From Paracyclopina nana (Eukaryota > Arthropoda > Copepoda > Cyclopoida > Cyclopettidae), in NCBI GenBank assembly GCA_019096065.1, contig JAGUCH010000001.1:2046001-2110000 (forward strand): DNA of 64,000 bases. Reading direction: 5' to 3'. A model generated the notes under the pieces. The model was not told where the DNA came from and made no database searches. It saw only the letters and a list, made by a program, of their open reading frames with translations. Position numbers and translations under genes: made by a program. Below, piece after piece: positions 9,801 through 20,405 of this stretch; within the stretch, counting starts at the first letter, position 1, and the number at the start of each line of letters is the position of its first letter.

Positions 9801-10762
9801 AGCAGGGCCAAGGTGCGAGCTTTTAGCTGAGGGGTGCTCAAGATGTCGTTGTTTTCTAGGTCGAATTCTTGAATGAAGGTTTGGGCCATCTCGGCCGTAT
9901 ACTGGCCCTGCGGCCGGGTTTGGGCCCCCTCGAGCTTGGCTACGTAGCTTCCAGCTGCCAGCTTGGCCACGGTGGGTACTCGCCTCAAGCCTTCAACTTG
10001 CCCGTACCGGGTGTTGTTGTGGATAATGAGAGGCTCTGCGGTAGTGTTGATAACCCCGACAACGCAGTTGCCCTTTTCATCTGGTCGGATGAGGGCTCGC
10101 TGCCAGGGGTGCAGCTCAGTGGCCTCCATGAAGTCCCCTGATCCTTCAACAATCCCATCGATGTGCGGCGATCGGGTCCAGGTGGGGATTTTTGCGGGAA
10201 TGGCGCAACAAGACATTGGCCCCACTGTGGTTTCACCCCGTGTGTAGACGGCATGGACGTTGATTGCGCGACTGTCATTTTCATTAAGTGTCCCCCCTGC
10301 CAACTTGATCATTCGTCCTTGAATGCGGAGCGAGTTGGCACTATGTAGCTGGTCGATGTCGTGGGCTTTCATGAAGGGCCCCGACAGGTTGACGTCCATG
10401 GTGAGGTTAGCAATGACAGCTGGTCGGAATGGGAAAGGTTGCGGGTAGGTGCCGATGTGAAGCATCAATGGTTTTGGTACCTCGCCGAGTATTTCTAGAG
10501 ATTGGTTTTGGCCCGCTGTGTTGACAGTTTCTCCTATCAGGGGCGTAAGTTGAGCTTTTGTGAACCCCAATTTGGTTGCAAGCGTGGAGGAGATGACCGA
10601 CCTCCACGTATTACCGCTGTCGATGAGTGCTCTTGATTTGACGTTGTTGAGGCGTATTGGAACTTCAGATACGTATGATTTATTAATGTTGGAAATATGG
10701 GCGAGGAATGATCGGGCCTTGTCAGATGTGAACGTGTTTGGTGAGGTGATGGATGGTTCCAT
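6650..10762 (-). CDS. pol: Pol polyprotein of element 1 (PR-RT-RH-IN)
   Basis: A 1370-residue open frame from ATG at 10762. In order: aspartic protease with ALIDSGNT (DSG rather than DTG) near residue 48; reverse transcriptase with LPVTKKNGKTRWCVDYR, FGLTNAP and YLDD; RNase H beginning FILDTDWSG with a downstream RTDHAALQW; integrase with HHCC zinc-binding region (HETMGHQGRD...CRTCQKH), catalytic DYVG, HSDRGTHF and NWVERAHRDL giving the DDE triad; and a C-terminal SH3-like region ending around DRLKLY. The start overlaps the end of gag by 41 nt in the +1 frame relative to gag, suggesting frameshifting or reinitiation. The last 100 or so residues appear to be out of frame compared with element 2. 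The catalytic domains look intact. Confidence 0.95.
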   Translation of the reverse strand: MEPSITSPNTFTSDKARSFLAHISNINKSYVSEVPIRLNNVKSRALIDSGNTWRSVISSTLATKLGFTKAQLTPLIGETVNTAGQNQSLEILGEVPKPLMLHIGTYPQPFPFRPAVIANLTMDVNLSGPFMKAHDIDQLHSANSLRIQGRMIKLAGGTLNENDSRAINVHAVYTRGETTVGPMSCCAIPAKIPTWTRSPHIDGIVEGSGDFMEATELHPWQRALIRPDEKGNCVVGVINTTAEPLIIHNNTRYGQVEGLRRVPTVAKLAAGSYVAKLEGAQTRPQGQYTAEMAQTFIQEFDLENNDILSTPQLKARTLALLLQYQDTFSLDGSSGQTDLAEHRIDIIPGTQPINIRRRPINPHLQKSLEEQVQKWLQEGIIVPIQSPWCAPLVPVTKKNGKTRWCVDYRALNKVTIVDTHPIGDIRDNLNRLAHSQVFSTLDTTGAFHHVPVRAEDIPKTAFAANHSAHAVAYMPFGLTNAPRTYARLIQRVLEGIPYDIALPYLDDVLIHSRDVESHFGHLQRVLDAHQRAGLKLQPSKCHLFRRRITYLGHVITPEGLSVVPEYIDVVKKWPLPRTRRQLRIFLGKCGYYRSFIKDYQKVAKALTDKLSREEDVPDTAEFEPPLEYVAAFEELKKRLCMAPILAFPDFESPQPFILDTDWSGDNQCVGAVLSQVQGGKERVILFGAKKLTRSQANYSATQGELAAVIIWLRKWRYYLQYRPFILRTDHAALQWIRTMEEPRSMLARWLETISQFDFKVVHRAGTKHANADALSRAEHVTDTEGTDVSNESCAGVQAMIASAEAALDMANPAEWIQGQTEDEDLQLVRRLISQQSRPSPEHKEAASHRGKILLGLFDSLYLDDQGLLRYKKEEGQGREARHLVVVPRSSEEGLVRHIHETMGHQGRDTTVDRVSRRFYMPNATRVAAEVVATCRTCQKHQPETADQRHSLHSHRAGYPWQRVAIDYVGPLKPPVDGHQYLFTVRDLFSRWIEAFPCASANADTAVRFLTSEIIPRYGLMENLHSDRGTHFTAALFQQVAKALGVRHSTTPAYNPKSNWVERAHRDLNGLLAKLVCGRPSRWKEVLPVALFIMRTTKCRMTGYAPYELLFGRPATSQLDLLFGDPQPLLREASEAGQVAQALKARIQAAHEWARKNMATSINRQRMAYHKDKTTYVPGQQVWLYTPTVARHISKKLQTFWSGPWTILRKVNDVTFEILPDPSWIRKKSEVVSIDRLKLYRAAAEDAHDGNAGNPPPANADLSMRGDEFAEDVALLPMMKATVRTTSSSQQSATKQHQHRHLGKHGTANVGPRRKCCNKKQQISWGPKLKLPMEHHLLQPEPDHAQAKNQINQIQSYLRWHQSTCRHTDPW

Positions 10763-11699
10763 TGATGGCCGGTCCTAAGGCTCCGTTTTTTGGCGCCTCC
10801 CAGGTGTAGGCGTCCACGGGGGCACTGGCCACATGTGCGATGGCCGCGTTGCGATATTTATTATATTCTTGGGGCGAGACCGGCGGGGCGGCGTGGTATG
10901 GAGTGTTATTGCCACGCCCGCGGCCGCCACGTCCCCGGCCCCGGAATCCTCCTCGCCCTCGTTGGCCGTTTGGGCGTTGGTTGGTGCATTGAGCCTTGAG
11001 ATGGCCGTAGCCGCCGCAGCCGTAGCATCTCATGTTAGCCTTGTCGCCTAGAGCGGCGATGATCTTGGCGACGTCGGGTTGGTCTGAGGTGCCCTCTTGG
11101 GTGATTTGCATGATGCCCCCTTGCCCCAGGGGGTTGGCCTTGCCGCCGGCTAATCCTACCAGGCACTCCTTGGAGGATGCATTGGAAGCGGCCTCCGTCA
11201 GCGTATCATATTTGCTGGCGATTACCAACCAACGTGTCTGAGGGTCCCGCAGGTTGATAGTGAACTTCCTAATGACCTCTGGATCCTTGTCGACCTTGGC
11301 GCACCGCGGTGCATCATTGGCGAAAGCCCTCAGGTAGAGCGACTTGAGGCGTGCCGCCCAGGTCATTACGGATTCATGGGGACCCTGCGCGGCGGTGTCG
11401 TATGCCACCCTGGCGGCCTCTTGGGCCGACTCGTCCACAAAGGCCTTTTCAAGGTCGTCGAGGTAGTGCTTGTAGGTGTACGTATCATTGCTCGACTTCT
11501 TGTCGATGGAATTGATCATTTCCAACGCAAGGCCGACAATAGATGCCTTGATCAGCATCTTCTTGGTGACTTCCGGCTCTATCGAGTCCTCAAACTGGGA
11601 CTCGATATGCATCCGCCATTGCTGGAAGGAGCGGCTATCTGTCTCGCGGAGCAGTTGGAGTTGTTGAGGCCGACGCTGAACAGCAGCGTTGGCTCTCAT
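10722..11699 (-). CDS. gag: Gag of element 1
   Basis: Capsid/nucleocapsid protein of about 325 residues. The first in-frame ATG is at 11699; the frame is open eight codons further up but carries a TAG just beyond that. The central part has the helical retrotransposon gag character (WAARLKSLYLRAF). Near the C terminus is one zinc knuckle, CYGCGGYGHLKAQC (CX2CX4HX4C), followed by an RGG-rich basic stretch that would bind RNA. The 3' end overlaps pol. Confidence 0.85.
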   Translation of the reverse strand: MRANAAVQRRPQQLQLLRETDSRSFQQWRMHIESQFEDSIEPEVTKKMLIKASIVGLALEMINSIDKKSSNDTYTYKHYLDDLEKAFVDESAQEAARVAYDTAAQGPHESVMTWAARLKSLYLRAFANDAPRCAKVDKDPEVIRKFTINLRDPQTRWLVIASKYDTLTEAASNASSKECLVGLAGGKANPLGQGGIMQITQEGTSDQPDVAKIIAALGDKANMRCYGCGGYGHLKAQCTNQRPNGQRGRGGFRGRGRGGRGRGNNTPYHAAPPVSPQEYNKYRNAAIAHVASAPVDAYTWEAPKNGALGPAINGTIHHLTKHVHI

Positions 11700-12733
11700 T
11701 TGGCGGTTGACCTCAAGGGCCACTGCAGCAGCTATATCTTGTGGTGGCTGGGCCTATGCGTGGGGGAGAAGAGTGAGCTTTTCGGTCTTTTGTGAGAATG
11801 TGCTATTATAATTACCATGGTGGTCTACGATTCAACAATGAAGTGAGTTGTGATTACTGTTAACTGAGGGAAAGCCCGAAAGGAACTGATGGCTATTCCC
11901 CACCAGCGCGGTCTTATATATCCGCCAACGCGCTCGCAGGTCACTGCAGAGGGTTGTGGCGTGACATTTATTGATTGTTTACTGACCACCGAAAATGCCA
12001 CGCTGGTGTCACATTTCTCATTATCGTTTATTTGACCGTGACCCGCACGTGGTGACCAGCTTTAGCTTCAGTGGAATCCTGATAGCTCGCAGCTGTTGAT
12101 CCGCTACCGGTCATGTGGTCACCACGTGGTCATGAGCTTCTATCCTCCTTCTCCACCCCTTTATTTGTACATTGTCATGGGGTGGCCGGCTCCAGCATTC
12201 ACTGAAATCCAAATGATTTGCGACTGGTGTTAGCAGCCCCGACCATTCGGCCATTGTCCCCCCATAACAATTACTATTTGATCACCTGCAGTTGGAATTT
12301 GCCCGTGAGTTGACCGGCCCTAGCTTAACTAGGATCTACAATGATTTGCACCAGCGTTGGCCGGGCTGACCATTCGGCCGCTGGCTCTCACGGACAATCC
12401 CTTTGATTGTTATTTGATAGCTTTTTGATTGTTTGCAGCTGCAGCTATTGCAGAGTGATCTTTGCCCTTTTGCTCTGGTCTGAGCTTTACATTTTTACAT
12501 TTTTAGCCACCACTATTTTACTTTTTATAGTCAACTGCCTTTTATGCTTTCAGCATTAATCTCTCTTTACTTCGTGGCTTGCACGTAGGTTCATGTTCTG
12601 GCAGTTGACTCGAGCATGATATTATTTATTATTTGAGCAGCACTATTATCCCTTTTATACTTATCGTGTATACTTAGCACTTATAGCTTCCGGCAGGATG
12701 TACTTAATGGGTAGTGGAGTGATGAAATCACAG

Positions 12734-12751
12734 GTCCAACGACCCGCGCCA
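12734..12751 (-). promoter_or_regulatory. Putative primer binding site of element 1
   Basis: On the minus strand, two bases after the 5' LTR, the sequence starts TGGCGCGGGTCGTTGG. A TGG start next to the LTR is expected for pairing with a tRNA CCA end, and TGGCGC starts are common in gypsy elements. The tRNA was not identified. Confidence 0.6.
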
Positions 12752-12753
12752 TC

Positions 12754-12998
12754 TGTAGTAGGTCGAGATATACTACTGTGACTTATCAAGCCACTACTCG
12801 TATCTAGGCTACGTCAAGCGGGGACGGGCCTGGAGGCTAGCAGAGGTCAGTCTTTGGGCCGCAGACAACACGTGTCAATGCGGTGAATTTATTTCCTTTA
12901 CTGATGATCACACTATACTACTCGTTATACTACCGCGCGCCCGAGGCGAGCGCGCGCAGCGAGCGGTCGACCCGTAGGCCGACACGCTCCCTGCTACA
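12754..12998 (-). repeat. 5' LTR of element 1
   Basis: 245 bp, base-for-base the same as 3759-4003. It carries the promoter that would drive the element leftwards across the window. Confidence 0.95.
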
Positions 12999-13129
12999 TT
13001 ATATTGCCCTCTTTGGATTAATAAAAAGGAAAGATCCGTTAAATTGCGTTTGGCATTCCTATTTCAGTTTTGATCACTTTTGATAGCTTTTGATAGCTTA
13101 AATTAGAACACTTTTGCCACCTCTTTAGG
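12999..13129. other. Host sequence between two retroelements
   Basis: 131 bp of AT-rich host DNA, including the TTAT and TAGG target duplications at its ends. No gene is seen in it. Confidence 0.8.
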
Positions 13130-14188
13130 TGTAGCAGGATCCCGAGCCTGCGTACCTTCGCTCCCGCCTCCACCCCTGGGAAGTCGTTGTTTCCGACAAC
13201 GATCAAAAATAAGACCGGGGAGAGGAAGCAATATTAGTGCGTTCCGGCTGAAAGTATGCCACGAACACCAACCTCACCCTCGCTGAGGCTACGGTGGCTG
13301 AGGCTACCAGAAGCTCACGAGAGGGAGCAGCTTGGGCAGCAGATCCCGCCACCCGCGTCGTCCCCCGAGACACCGAGTGCGGATGCTGTGCCCCCTGGGT
13401 CCAAACACCAGGACCGTTTCCGCGTCGAGGCCGGGTGCCCTTGGGAAGAGGCCATCTACCCCGGACCACCGGAAGCGCATAACACAGTGGGCATCGCATC
13501 ACTCAACAGAAAAGTGTAACGAGCCACTAAATGAGAGCTAGTCACTATACATGCATCGCAAATGCTAATAAATCAAATTCGATCAGCACGATCAATTCTC
13601 TGCTCATTCTCATGCTCCCAATTCGATTCGAATACCTGCGCAGCGAACTGCCGGGTCGGCCACACCCCCGCACGTCACGATCGACGGCCTCGAGGCCGCG
13701 GTCGCCCAGAAGCCACACAGGGTGGGCCAGCAACCCCCCTGAGGCAGAGCCAGAGCCGCTCCATTCCAATGCATTTCAACGCATAATTGCCGCTGCTGCA
13801 ATTTACGCATCGGCCATCTTGCAGTGAGGCAAGAGAGTGCCAATAAACAAGCCGTAAAACTGGCCCCTTTATGAGGGCTGCATGCTGTGCTTCACATGTG
13901 CAAGGCAATTATCAAGATTGTCTGTCAACGCACTAAAAGCCATTATTCTCGCATGCACAGCAGTCGCTCCAAACAACCTTCTTGTTTTACGATCGTCAAA
14001 ATCTCCTATCGAGGACCGGATCGCACAAACAATTTCAATTGCCATGCTAAAACGATCACCCGAGGGTCGGAAAAATGCAGCGGATGCTGCGGGTGAGCGG
14101 CCGCTGCACAGGGGATGAGAGAGGCTATAAAAGATCGAGTACCAGGGGGAAAAGACACAGTTCTTTGGATTCACTCCAAGTTGTTACA
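13130..14188 (+). repeat. 5' LTR region of element 2, anomalous
   Basis: The first 45 bp match the 3' LTR at 22869 with two differences; after that the two diverge completely. A TATA box (CTATAAAAG, 14125-14133) lies far downstream, and TTGTTACA at 14181-14188 could close a long LTR of about 1.06 kb, against 197 bp at the 3' end. Replacement or recombination with another LTR family is likely. No convincing primer binding site follows. Short ORFs here are not believed. Confidence 0.5.
14125..14133 (+). promoter_or_regulatory. TATA box of element 2
   Basis: CTATAAAAG, about 165 bp upstream of the gag ATG, in a position suited to start the genomic transcript. Confidence 0.55.
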
Positions 14189-14295
14189 CCCCTGCTCTCG
14201 CGCTTTTTACGCCACTCTCGGTAAATATTCATTCACTTACTTTCACCAAGGCCTTAAGCCAACCCCTTTCGCTCTGCAGCCGCCGCTCATTTATC

Positions 14296-15666
14296 ATGCC
14301 TGTCGAACGATCTCCTCCTCACACCTCCGCAAACGAGGAGCTCGGGGCGTCCCCAGACAGCCACGAGTTGGGGCCACACCCCACCGGGCTCCAACAACGC
14401 TTCGAAGCCGATTTAAGCACCCTCGGGGCCCATGGGGCCGCCGCCGGGAGCCGCTCTGGCCTAGACCCTCTTGGGTTTCCGCGGAACCAAGGATCGGCCG
14501 TTGAGGCCGCTACCGGGACCAGGCCTCGCCCCGGGTCCGGGGCTAGAACGGATCCGCCCAACCAACCAGCTGAGACCAACCCGGCTGGCGCCAACCCCGA
14601 CACTGAGGGGCTGTCGCAGTCGATGCTGCTGCAATTTCTGAAGTCCATAGAGGCCCAGCGGCAGGCGGATGCACAGGCCCGCAAACAAGAGGCCGAGCTA
14701 CGGCTCCTGGAGATCAACACCCGCCGTCTCGAGGCTGAAAACGCCGCTGCTCGTTCTGGGCGCAAGCGCAAACTCGAAAAGTTCGAGGACACGGAAGCTG
14801 ACAAGTGGCTCACCTTCCGCCTCCATGTGGAAGCCACCTTCTTGGGGTCCAAGGACACCGAGGCCACCAAGAAACTGGAGGTCAAGCATGCCATGGTGGG
14901 TGCGGCACTTCGCACTATCAATGAGGTAGATCTGTTCCTGACGGACGAAAACTTCACCCTCAAGCACCTGCTCGACGCCTACGAGAGGTTCTTCGTCACC
15001 GCCACGTCGTCCCAGGTGGCCCGTATAGCCCTCGAAACGGCCCATTAGCGCTCTGATGAAGGGATTCCCCAATGGCACGCTAGACTGCGTAGCATCTTCG
15101 TCCGCGCCAAGCCTGAGCTGGCCAAGGAGGTCGAGACCTACCCCGACTTGATCCGTATGTTTGTGACCAAGCTTCATCGCAAGGATGTGGTCATGGGCAT
15201 CGCCGGGCACAAATTCACCACCATGGCCGATGCCTTGGAAGCCGCCAGTCAAGCTGAATGTTGGTTGTCGTTGGGGCAAGGTAAAGGCCGCGTTGCCGCC
15301 ATGATTCCCGGAACCGGCGACGACTCCACGATCGTATGCTTCTACTGCGAGCGTAAGGGCCACCGCAAGAGCGAATGCAGGACCCTCGACTCCGACAAAC
15401 GTACTGGCCGCTACGACCCCAAGATCGACAAGTGGGCTCACGCAGCTTCCCTCAACAAGGACCAGGCGGGTCGAGGGCAGAGTTCCCGAGGTCGAGGACG
15501 AAGGCGCGCCTCCGACCAGAAAAGGACCTCCGATCGGCAAGGCTCGTCGGGCAAGACCAACAAAAAGGCTCGAGTCAATGAAATCTACGAGGCCACGCCC
15601 AAGGAGGAACCCGAATCCGAGGTCTCGGATGATGCGGCACCGGGAAACGACTCGACCCGGTTGTAG
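14296..15666 (+). pseudogene. gag: Gag of element 2, one internal stop
   Basis: Starts at ATG 14296 and would give about 456 residues, but an in-frame TAG at 15046-15048 splits it; the same frame resumes and stays open to 15666. The first half has a Pro/Gly-rich start and a coiled-coil-like segment rich in Arg, Glu and Ala; the second half has one zinc knuckle, CFYCERKGHRKSEC, and a basic tail. It resembles the element 1 Gag in layout. Whether the TAG is ever read through cannot be told; a simple nonsense mutation is more likely. Confidence 0.85.
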
Positions 15667-15740
15667 AGAGCTCCAGCCGGGTCCCCTCACCTTCCTCCAT
15701 ATTAGCAGCTCTCGACCACATCGCCAGCCATCAACGATTC

Positions 15741-16422
15741 ATGGCTCAAGTCCCGATTCGCATCGGCAAGATCAAGGCTCGGGCCCTGGTCGACAAGCGG
15801 CAACAGCTGGCGCACGTGCATCTCCGAGAATTTTGCCCGCCGACTTGGAGTTCTTCCCCACGGTCTCCGACCCATGCTCGACATGCCCGCGGTGGGCACC
15901 GCCCACGCACAGCAACGTCTCCAGGTCCTAGGGGAGTTACGGCAGCCACTGCGAGTGCAGCTGGGCAATCACCCTCACTCCTTCTCTATCCGACCCGCAG
16001 TGGTGCGGAACCTCTCCATGGATTTCAACTTGTCAGGGCCCTTCTTGAGCCACCACCGCATCGACCAGCTCCACTCCCAAGGGACCCTGCGCGTGCACGG
16101 GAAGCAGATCCCGCTGGTGGGCGCCCTCCAACCTGCCGAGGATCAGGAAGAGTATGAAGTCCGGATCCTGCGGCCCGTCAACATTCCAGCCCGCACTGTC
16201 ACCCTGGTGGCCGCCGTAGCCCCTCACTGGCCTCACGGGTCCACGCGGGCCGCCGCCCTCGAGGCAGAGCCCCAGTTTGCTGCGCAGACGCAGCTGGCGC
16301 CCTGGAACATTGCATTAGTCCAGCCGCGGGCCGGCGGCAGCCTGGCAGTTGGGGTGCTGAACCCCCTGGATCACCCGCTCCGCCTTAAAGGTGGAGTGAC
16401 CTACGGCACTCTCCGTGTCTGA
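15741..16422 (+). pseudogene. Protease region of element 2, frameshifted
   Basis: The frame from 15741 shows the lead-in KIKARALVD of a retroviral-type aspartic protease, but an extra base straight after the catalytic Asp codon (around 15791) shifts the reading frame, so the following Ser-Gly is lost. The continuing protease and linker is read in the frame 15874-16422, which matches element 1 (NLSGPF, IDQLHS). It is not functional as written. Confidence 0.8.
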
Positions 16423-16589
16423 AGAAAGCGACGACCCCAGCGGAACGGAGGCTGCTCCCTCGGTGCACGCGGTGCGCACGCCGGTCACCACCCGCAGTAC
16501 CAGCCGGAAGCAGTCGGAATCCGAGGCCAAGCGCCCGTTACGAGCAGGCCGACCTTATCATTGACACCTTCAAGCTGAGCGAGAACGAC

Positions 16590-18149
16590 ATGCTCAAGGA
16601 TAACCCCAAGCGGCTGGCTCAAGCCGCCACCCTGCTCGCGGCCCATGTCGGAGCCTTTTCATTCGACGGCCGCACGGGGCAGACCACACTGGTCGAGCAC
16701 GCCATAGACCTTAAGCCTGGGGCGAAGCCCATCAACATCCGTCGGCGACCCATCAACCCGAACCTCGAGGCGTCCCTGAAGGAGCAGATCCAGAAGTGGT
16801 TGGAGGAAGAAGTCATCACGCCCATCACTTCACCGTGGTCCGCGCCTCTCGTTCCCGTTCGCAAGAAGGACGGCACGCTGCGATGGTGCGTGGATTATAG
16901 GGAACTCAACAAGGCTACTGTAGTCGACTCACACCCCATCGGAGACGTCAGGGACAACCTCAGCCGATTGGCCCGCTCCACGGTATTCTCAACGTTGGAT
17001 GCGGTGGGTGCCTTTAACGTGGTTCCCATACGGGCAGAGGACGTGGAGAAGACCACCTTTTCCACAGGAGACGGCTCATACGCCTTCCTCAAGATGCCCT
17101 TCGGCCTCACCAATGCGCCCAAGACGTACAGCCGCCTTAACAGAATGGTACTGGAGGGCATATCATGGGACGTGGCCCTTCCATACCTCGACGATTGCTT
17201 AGTTCATTCAACCGACTTCGAGTCCCACCTCCGCAACTTGCGCCTGGTGCTGCAGGCCCACGAGAAAGCAGGACTTCTGTTGAAGCCGTCAAAATGTCAC
17301 CTGTTCCAATCCAGAGTGACATACTTGGGGCATGTTGTCACTCCTCAGGGTCTCGAGGTCATGCCAGCCTACATTGACCTCATCCGTGAATGGCCTCTGC
17401 CTAACACCAGGAAGCAGCTGCGTATCTTCCTTGGCAAGGCCAATTATTACCGATCCTTCATTGAGAAGTACCAACATGTCGCGGCGCCCCTGTCGGACAA
17501 GCTCTCCAAGGACGACGGCACCAGCGACAACCATGTTTTTCAACCCAGCCCGGAGTTTCGGGCCGCTTTCGACGAACTCAAGAGAAGGCTGACCTCTGCG
17601 CCTGTACTGGCCTATCCGGACTTCTCTTCGCCTAACCCTTTCATCCTGGACACGGATTTCTCGCAAGAAAACAGGGCTGTTGGGGGGGTTCTTTCCCAAG
17701 TCCAAGATCGCAAGGAAAGAGTCATCTTGTACGGCGCCAAAAAGTTGAACGCTGCTCAAAGCAACTATTCCGCTAATCAGGGCAAGCTGGTGGCCGTAAT
17801 AATTTTCATCAAGCAATTCAAGTATTACCTGCAACACCGCCGGTTCATCTTGCGCACTGACCATCGGGCCCTCCTCTGGATCCGCTCCATGGAAGCGCCC
17901 ACGGGAATGCTGGGCCGATGGCTCGACACCATCTCCAACTACGACTTCGAAGTGGTGCACCGGGCGGGAGTGAAGCACGGCAATGCCGATTCCCTCAGCC
18001 GAGCGCCCCACCTGGCACAGCGGGGTGACCATATCAGCTCCGACGTCTCGGATGATGACTTTTTCCGGGTGGCTAATCTCAAGCTGATTCCCACGAAGCC
18101 GGAGCGTGGGCTGCGGCCCAGGAGGAGGACGACGACCTGGTCCTCTTGA
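16590..18149 (+). pseudogene. pol: Reverse transcriptase-RNase H of element 2
   Basis: A 519-residue open stretch holding an intact-looking RT and RNase H: LVPVRKKDGTLRWCVDYREL, FGLTNAPKTY, the catalytic YLDD, and RNase H FILDTDFS with RTDHRALLW. It aligns through its whole length with the element 1 Pol. It is cut off from the protease upstream and from the integrase downstream by frameshifts, so it is part of a broken polyprotein, not a gene of its own. Confidence 0.9.
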
Positions 18150-20086
18150 GACAGCTGGTCCGACTGAAACAGTCGCCCTCGCAGGAGAACCTCAACGCCG
18201 CATCACCTCGAGGCCGCGTGCTGCTGGAGCAACTAAGCTCCATGACCATGGATCGGCAGGGTGCTCTTCGCTTGCTGGATCGGAAGAGGCAAACCTCGAG
18301 GCTGGTGGTGCCCGCCAGTGGCAGGAAGCCAGCCTCCGCCACGTACACGACACCATGGGACACCAAGGGCGCGATTCCGTGGTCCACAGGGCCGCTCAGC
18401 ACTTTACTTCCCAGGCATGACGCGTCTGGCCGATGAAGTCGTCAAGTCCTGCCTCCTTTGCCAACGGTCCAAGCCGGGCCAGAAAAACCAGCTGCACACC
18501 CTCAAATCGCATTATGCGGGCTACCCGCTTCCAGATCTTGAGCCTCGACTACGTAGGGCCGTTCCAGCCTTCGTCGAACCGTCACCGCTACTTGTTCACC
18601 GCTAAGTCGTCTTCACCAAATGGATCGAAGCTTTCCCGTGCGGTTCCAATGATGCCGAAACAGCCGTGCGGTTTTTGGCGACGAAATCATCCCTAGATTC
18701 GGCCTTCCAGAGAGACTACACACCGATCAAGGGACTCCTTTTACGGCCCATCTCATTCGGGCAGTATGGGGGGCCCTGGGAATACAAACCACCACTACTC
18801 CTTCATACAACCCGCGCAGCAACCCGGTCGAGCAGGCGCATCGGGATCTCAACGAGCTCATCAGGAAGATGGTCAAAGGTCGATACGCGGACTGGGCCGA
18901 GGTCGTTCCCTTCGCCCTCTTCGTCCTCCGTACCACCAAGAACCGCTCAACGGGCATGGCACCGTATGAAATGGTTTTTGGTCGCCAACCGTCAACCAAC
19001 CTGGACTTGATCTTTGGGGACCCGCAGCCGGCTGTAGCGAAGGCCACGCAAGCAGGCCGGTTCGCCAAGCAACTGAAGGAGCGAATACAACTAGCACACG
19101 AATGGGCAAGGAAGAACATCTCCAACTCGATAGAGCGACAACGACGGGCTTACCACATGGACAAGCGTGCGTTTGTAGTGGGACAGAAAGTGTGGCTGTT
19201 CACTCCGAAGGTCATTCCACGCATCTCCAAGAAGCTACAAACCTTCTGGACGGGACCGTGGACAATTAAAAACCGGGTGAACGAGCTCACTTACGAAATA
19301 GCACCAGACCCGTCTTGGACTCGAGCGCGAAACCAGGTCGTCTCGGTAGACCGCCTCAAGTTGTACATCCCACCTGATCAAGATCAAGGCAACGTGTCTA
19401 CTGCACCACCGGCCGAGGATTTGGATCTGTCTATGTTAGGTGACGAATCTGCCGAATTCCTCGCGGACCCGCCACTCGAAGTCGCGGCAGAGCCCGCTAA
19501 TGACCTCGCTGTACCTTATGAGTATGCGGTGGCCCCGACGGACAGAGAATACGGGTTCCCAGAAGCCCGAGATGACCCCCTCCCGGCCTTCAACGATGAC
19601 CCCACGATACCTGAGTACGACTGCACTCGGTACCAATCCGATCCGGATGAACGCTCATCCACACCAGATAATGAGTCTCCACACAATACTCCGCAACTGC
19701 CAAGACCTACTACAGGCAACGACGAGCCCAATCGCACTAGCACAGTGGTGAAAAGGAAACGACGATCAAATGCGGAAATGTTGCAGGCTGACACCGAGCG
19801 ATTCTTAGGTGGACCAGAGGCGGTCACCAAACGGTCTAGATCCAAAACACGCAGCGGTGACAGGAGAAGCACGACCGACGAAGATACGTTGCCACTGCAG
19901 CATTTGCAGGACAAGCCGCCAACTGTGCACCAAGCTACTAGATACCTGCTCCCGCCGCTAGAACCGCGGCCACTACCTCTTCGACCGTCCATTCCGTCAC
20001 CGATCAAAGAGGCCTCTCACTCAACATCATCGTCGGCGCCGTCAGCAGCTACCGCAGAAACGTGCGACGACGTGTTTCAGGACTGA
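18106..20086 (+). pseudogene. pol: Integrase and Pol tail of element 2
   Basis: The integrase is scattered over three frames between 18106 and 18900 (zinc-binding HDTMGHQGRD at about 18340, then CLLCQRS, then DYVGPFQPS). From 18869 a single frame of 405 residues runs to 20086 and contains the last part of the catalytic core (VFGRQPSTNLDL), the SH3-like domain (VWLFTPK...DRLKLY) and a long acidic then basic tail of unknown role. At least three frameshifts break it. Confidence 0.85.
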
Positions 20087-20405
20087 TACAACCCAAGTGT
20101 AAAAAGACTATAATACGCACCAATATTGCTCCCTCATGACAAAGTTTGGGGGGGTGCACACCATTTATGCCACATTCATGCCATATTTCATATCACATAT
20201 GTATCATAACTGCATTATTAACACATGCTCATGCTATATAAACCATGACATTCGGGCGCAAACACTAACAAGACAAACAAGCGTATAATAACCGTTTACC
20301 TTCTCTCTTGCAGTCTGAGTTAATAACCAACTACCTCCTAGCAAAAGGAATTCATAAAGTGCTTATAAAGTGTACACTAGCTCACCACTACGTACTACGT
20401 CCACC

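Larger units (their letters stand above)
3759..12998 (-). mobile_element. Young Ty3/Gypsy-type element with env (element 1)
   Basis: Complete 9.24-kb LTR retroelement on the minus strand, with identical 245-bp LTRs starting TG and ending CA and a 4-bp target duplication TTAT (3755-3758 and 12999-13002). Gene order is gag, pol (protease, reverse transcriptase, RNase H, integrase), env. This order places it in the gypsy/Metaviridae group with an envelope. LTR identity indicates very recent insertion. Gag and the catalytic part of pol are open; env carries a stop and a frameshift. It belongs to the same lineage as element 2 at 13130-23065 but the LTRs differ. Confidence 0.95.

Noticed and set aside
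15046..15048. Programmed readthrough of the gag TAG in element 2
   Set aside because: The element has many other lesions, the TAG lies inside gag rather than at a gag-pol border, and element 1 has none at the matching place.
14319..15690. Long minus-strand ORFs antisense to gag of element 2
   Set aside because: Mirror frames of gag; composition follows the sense codons and no motif is present.
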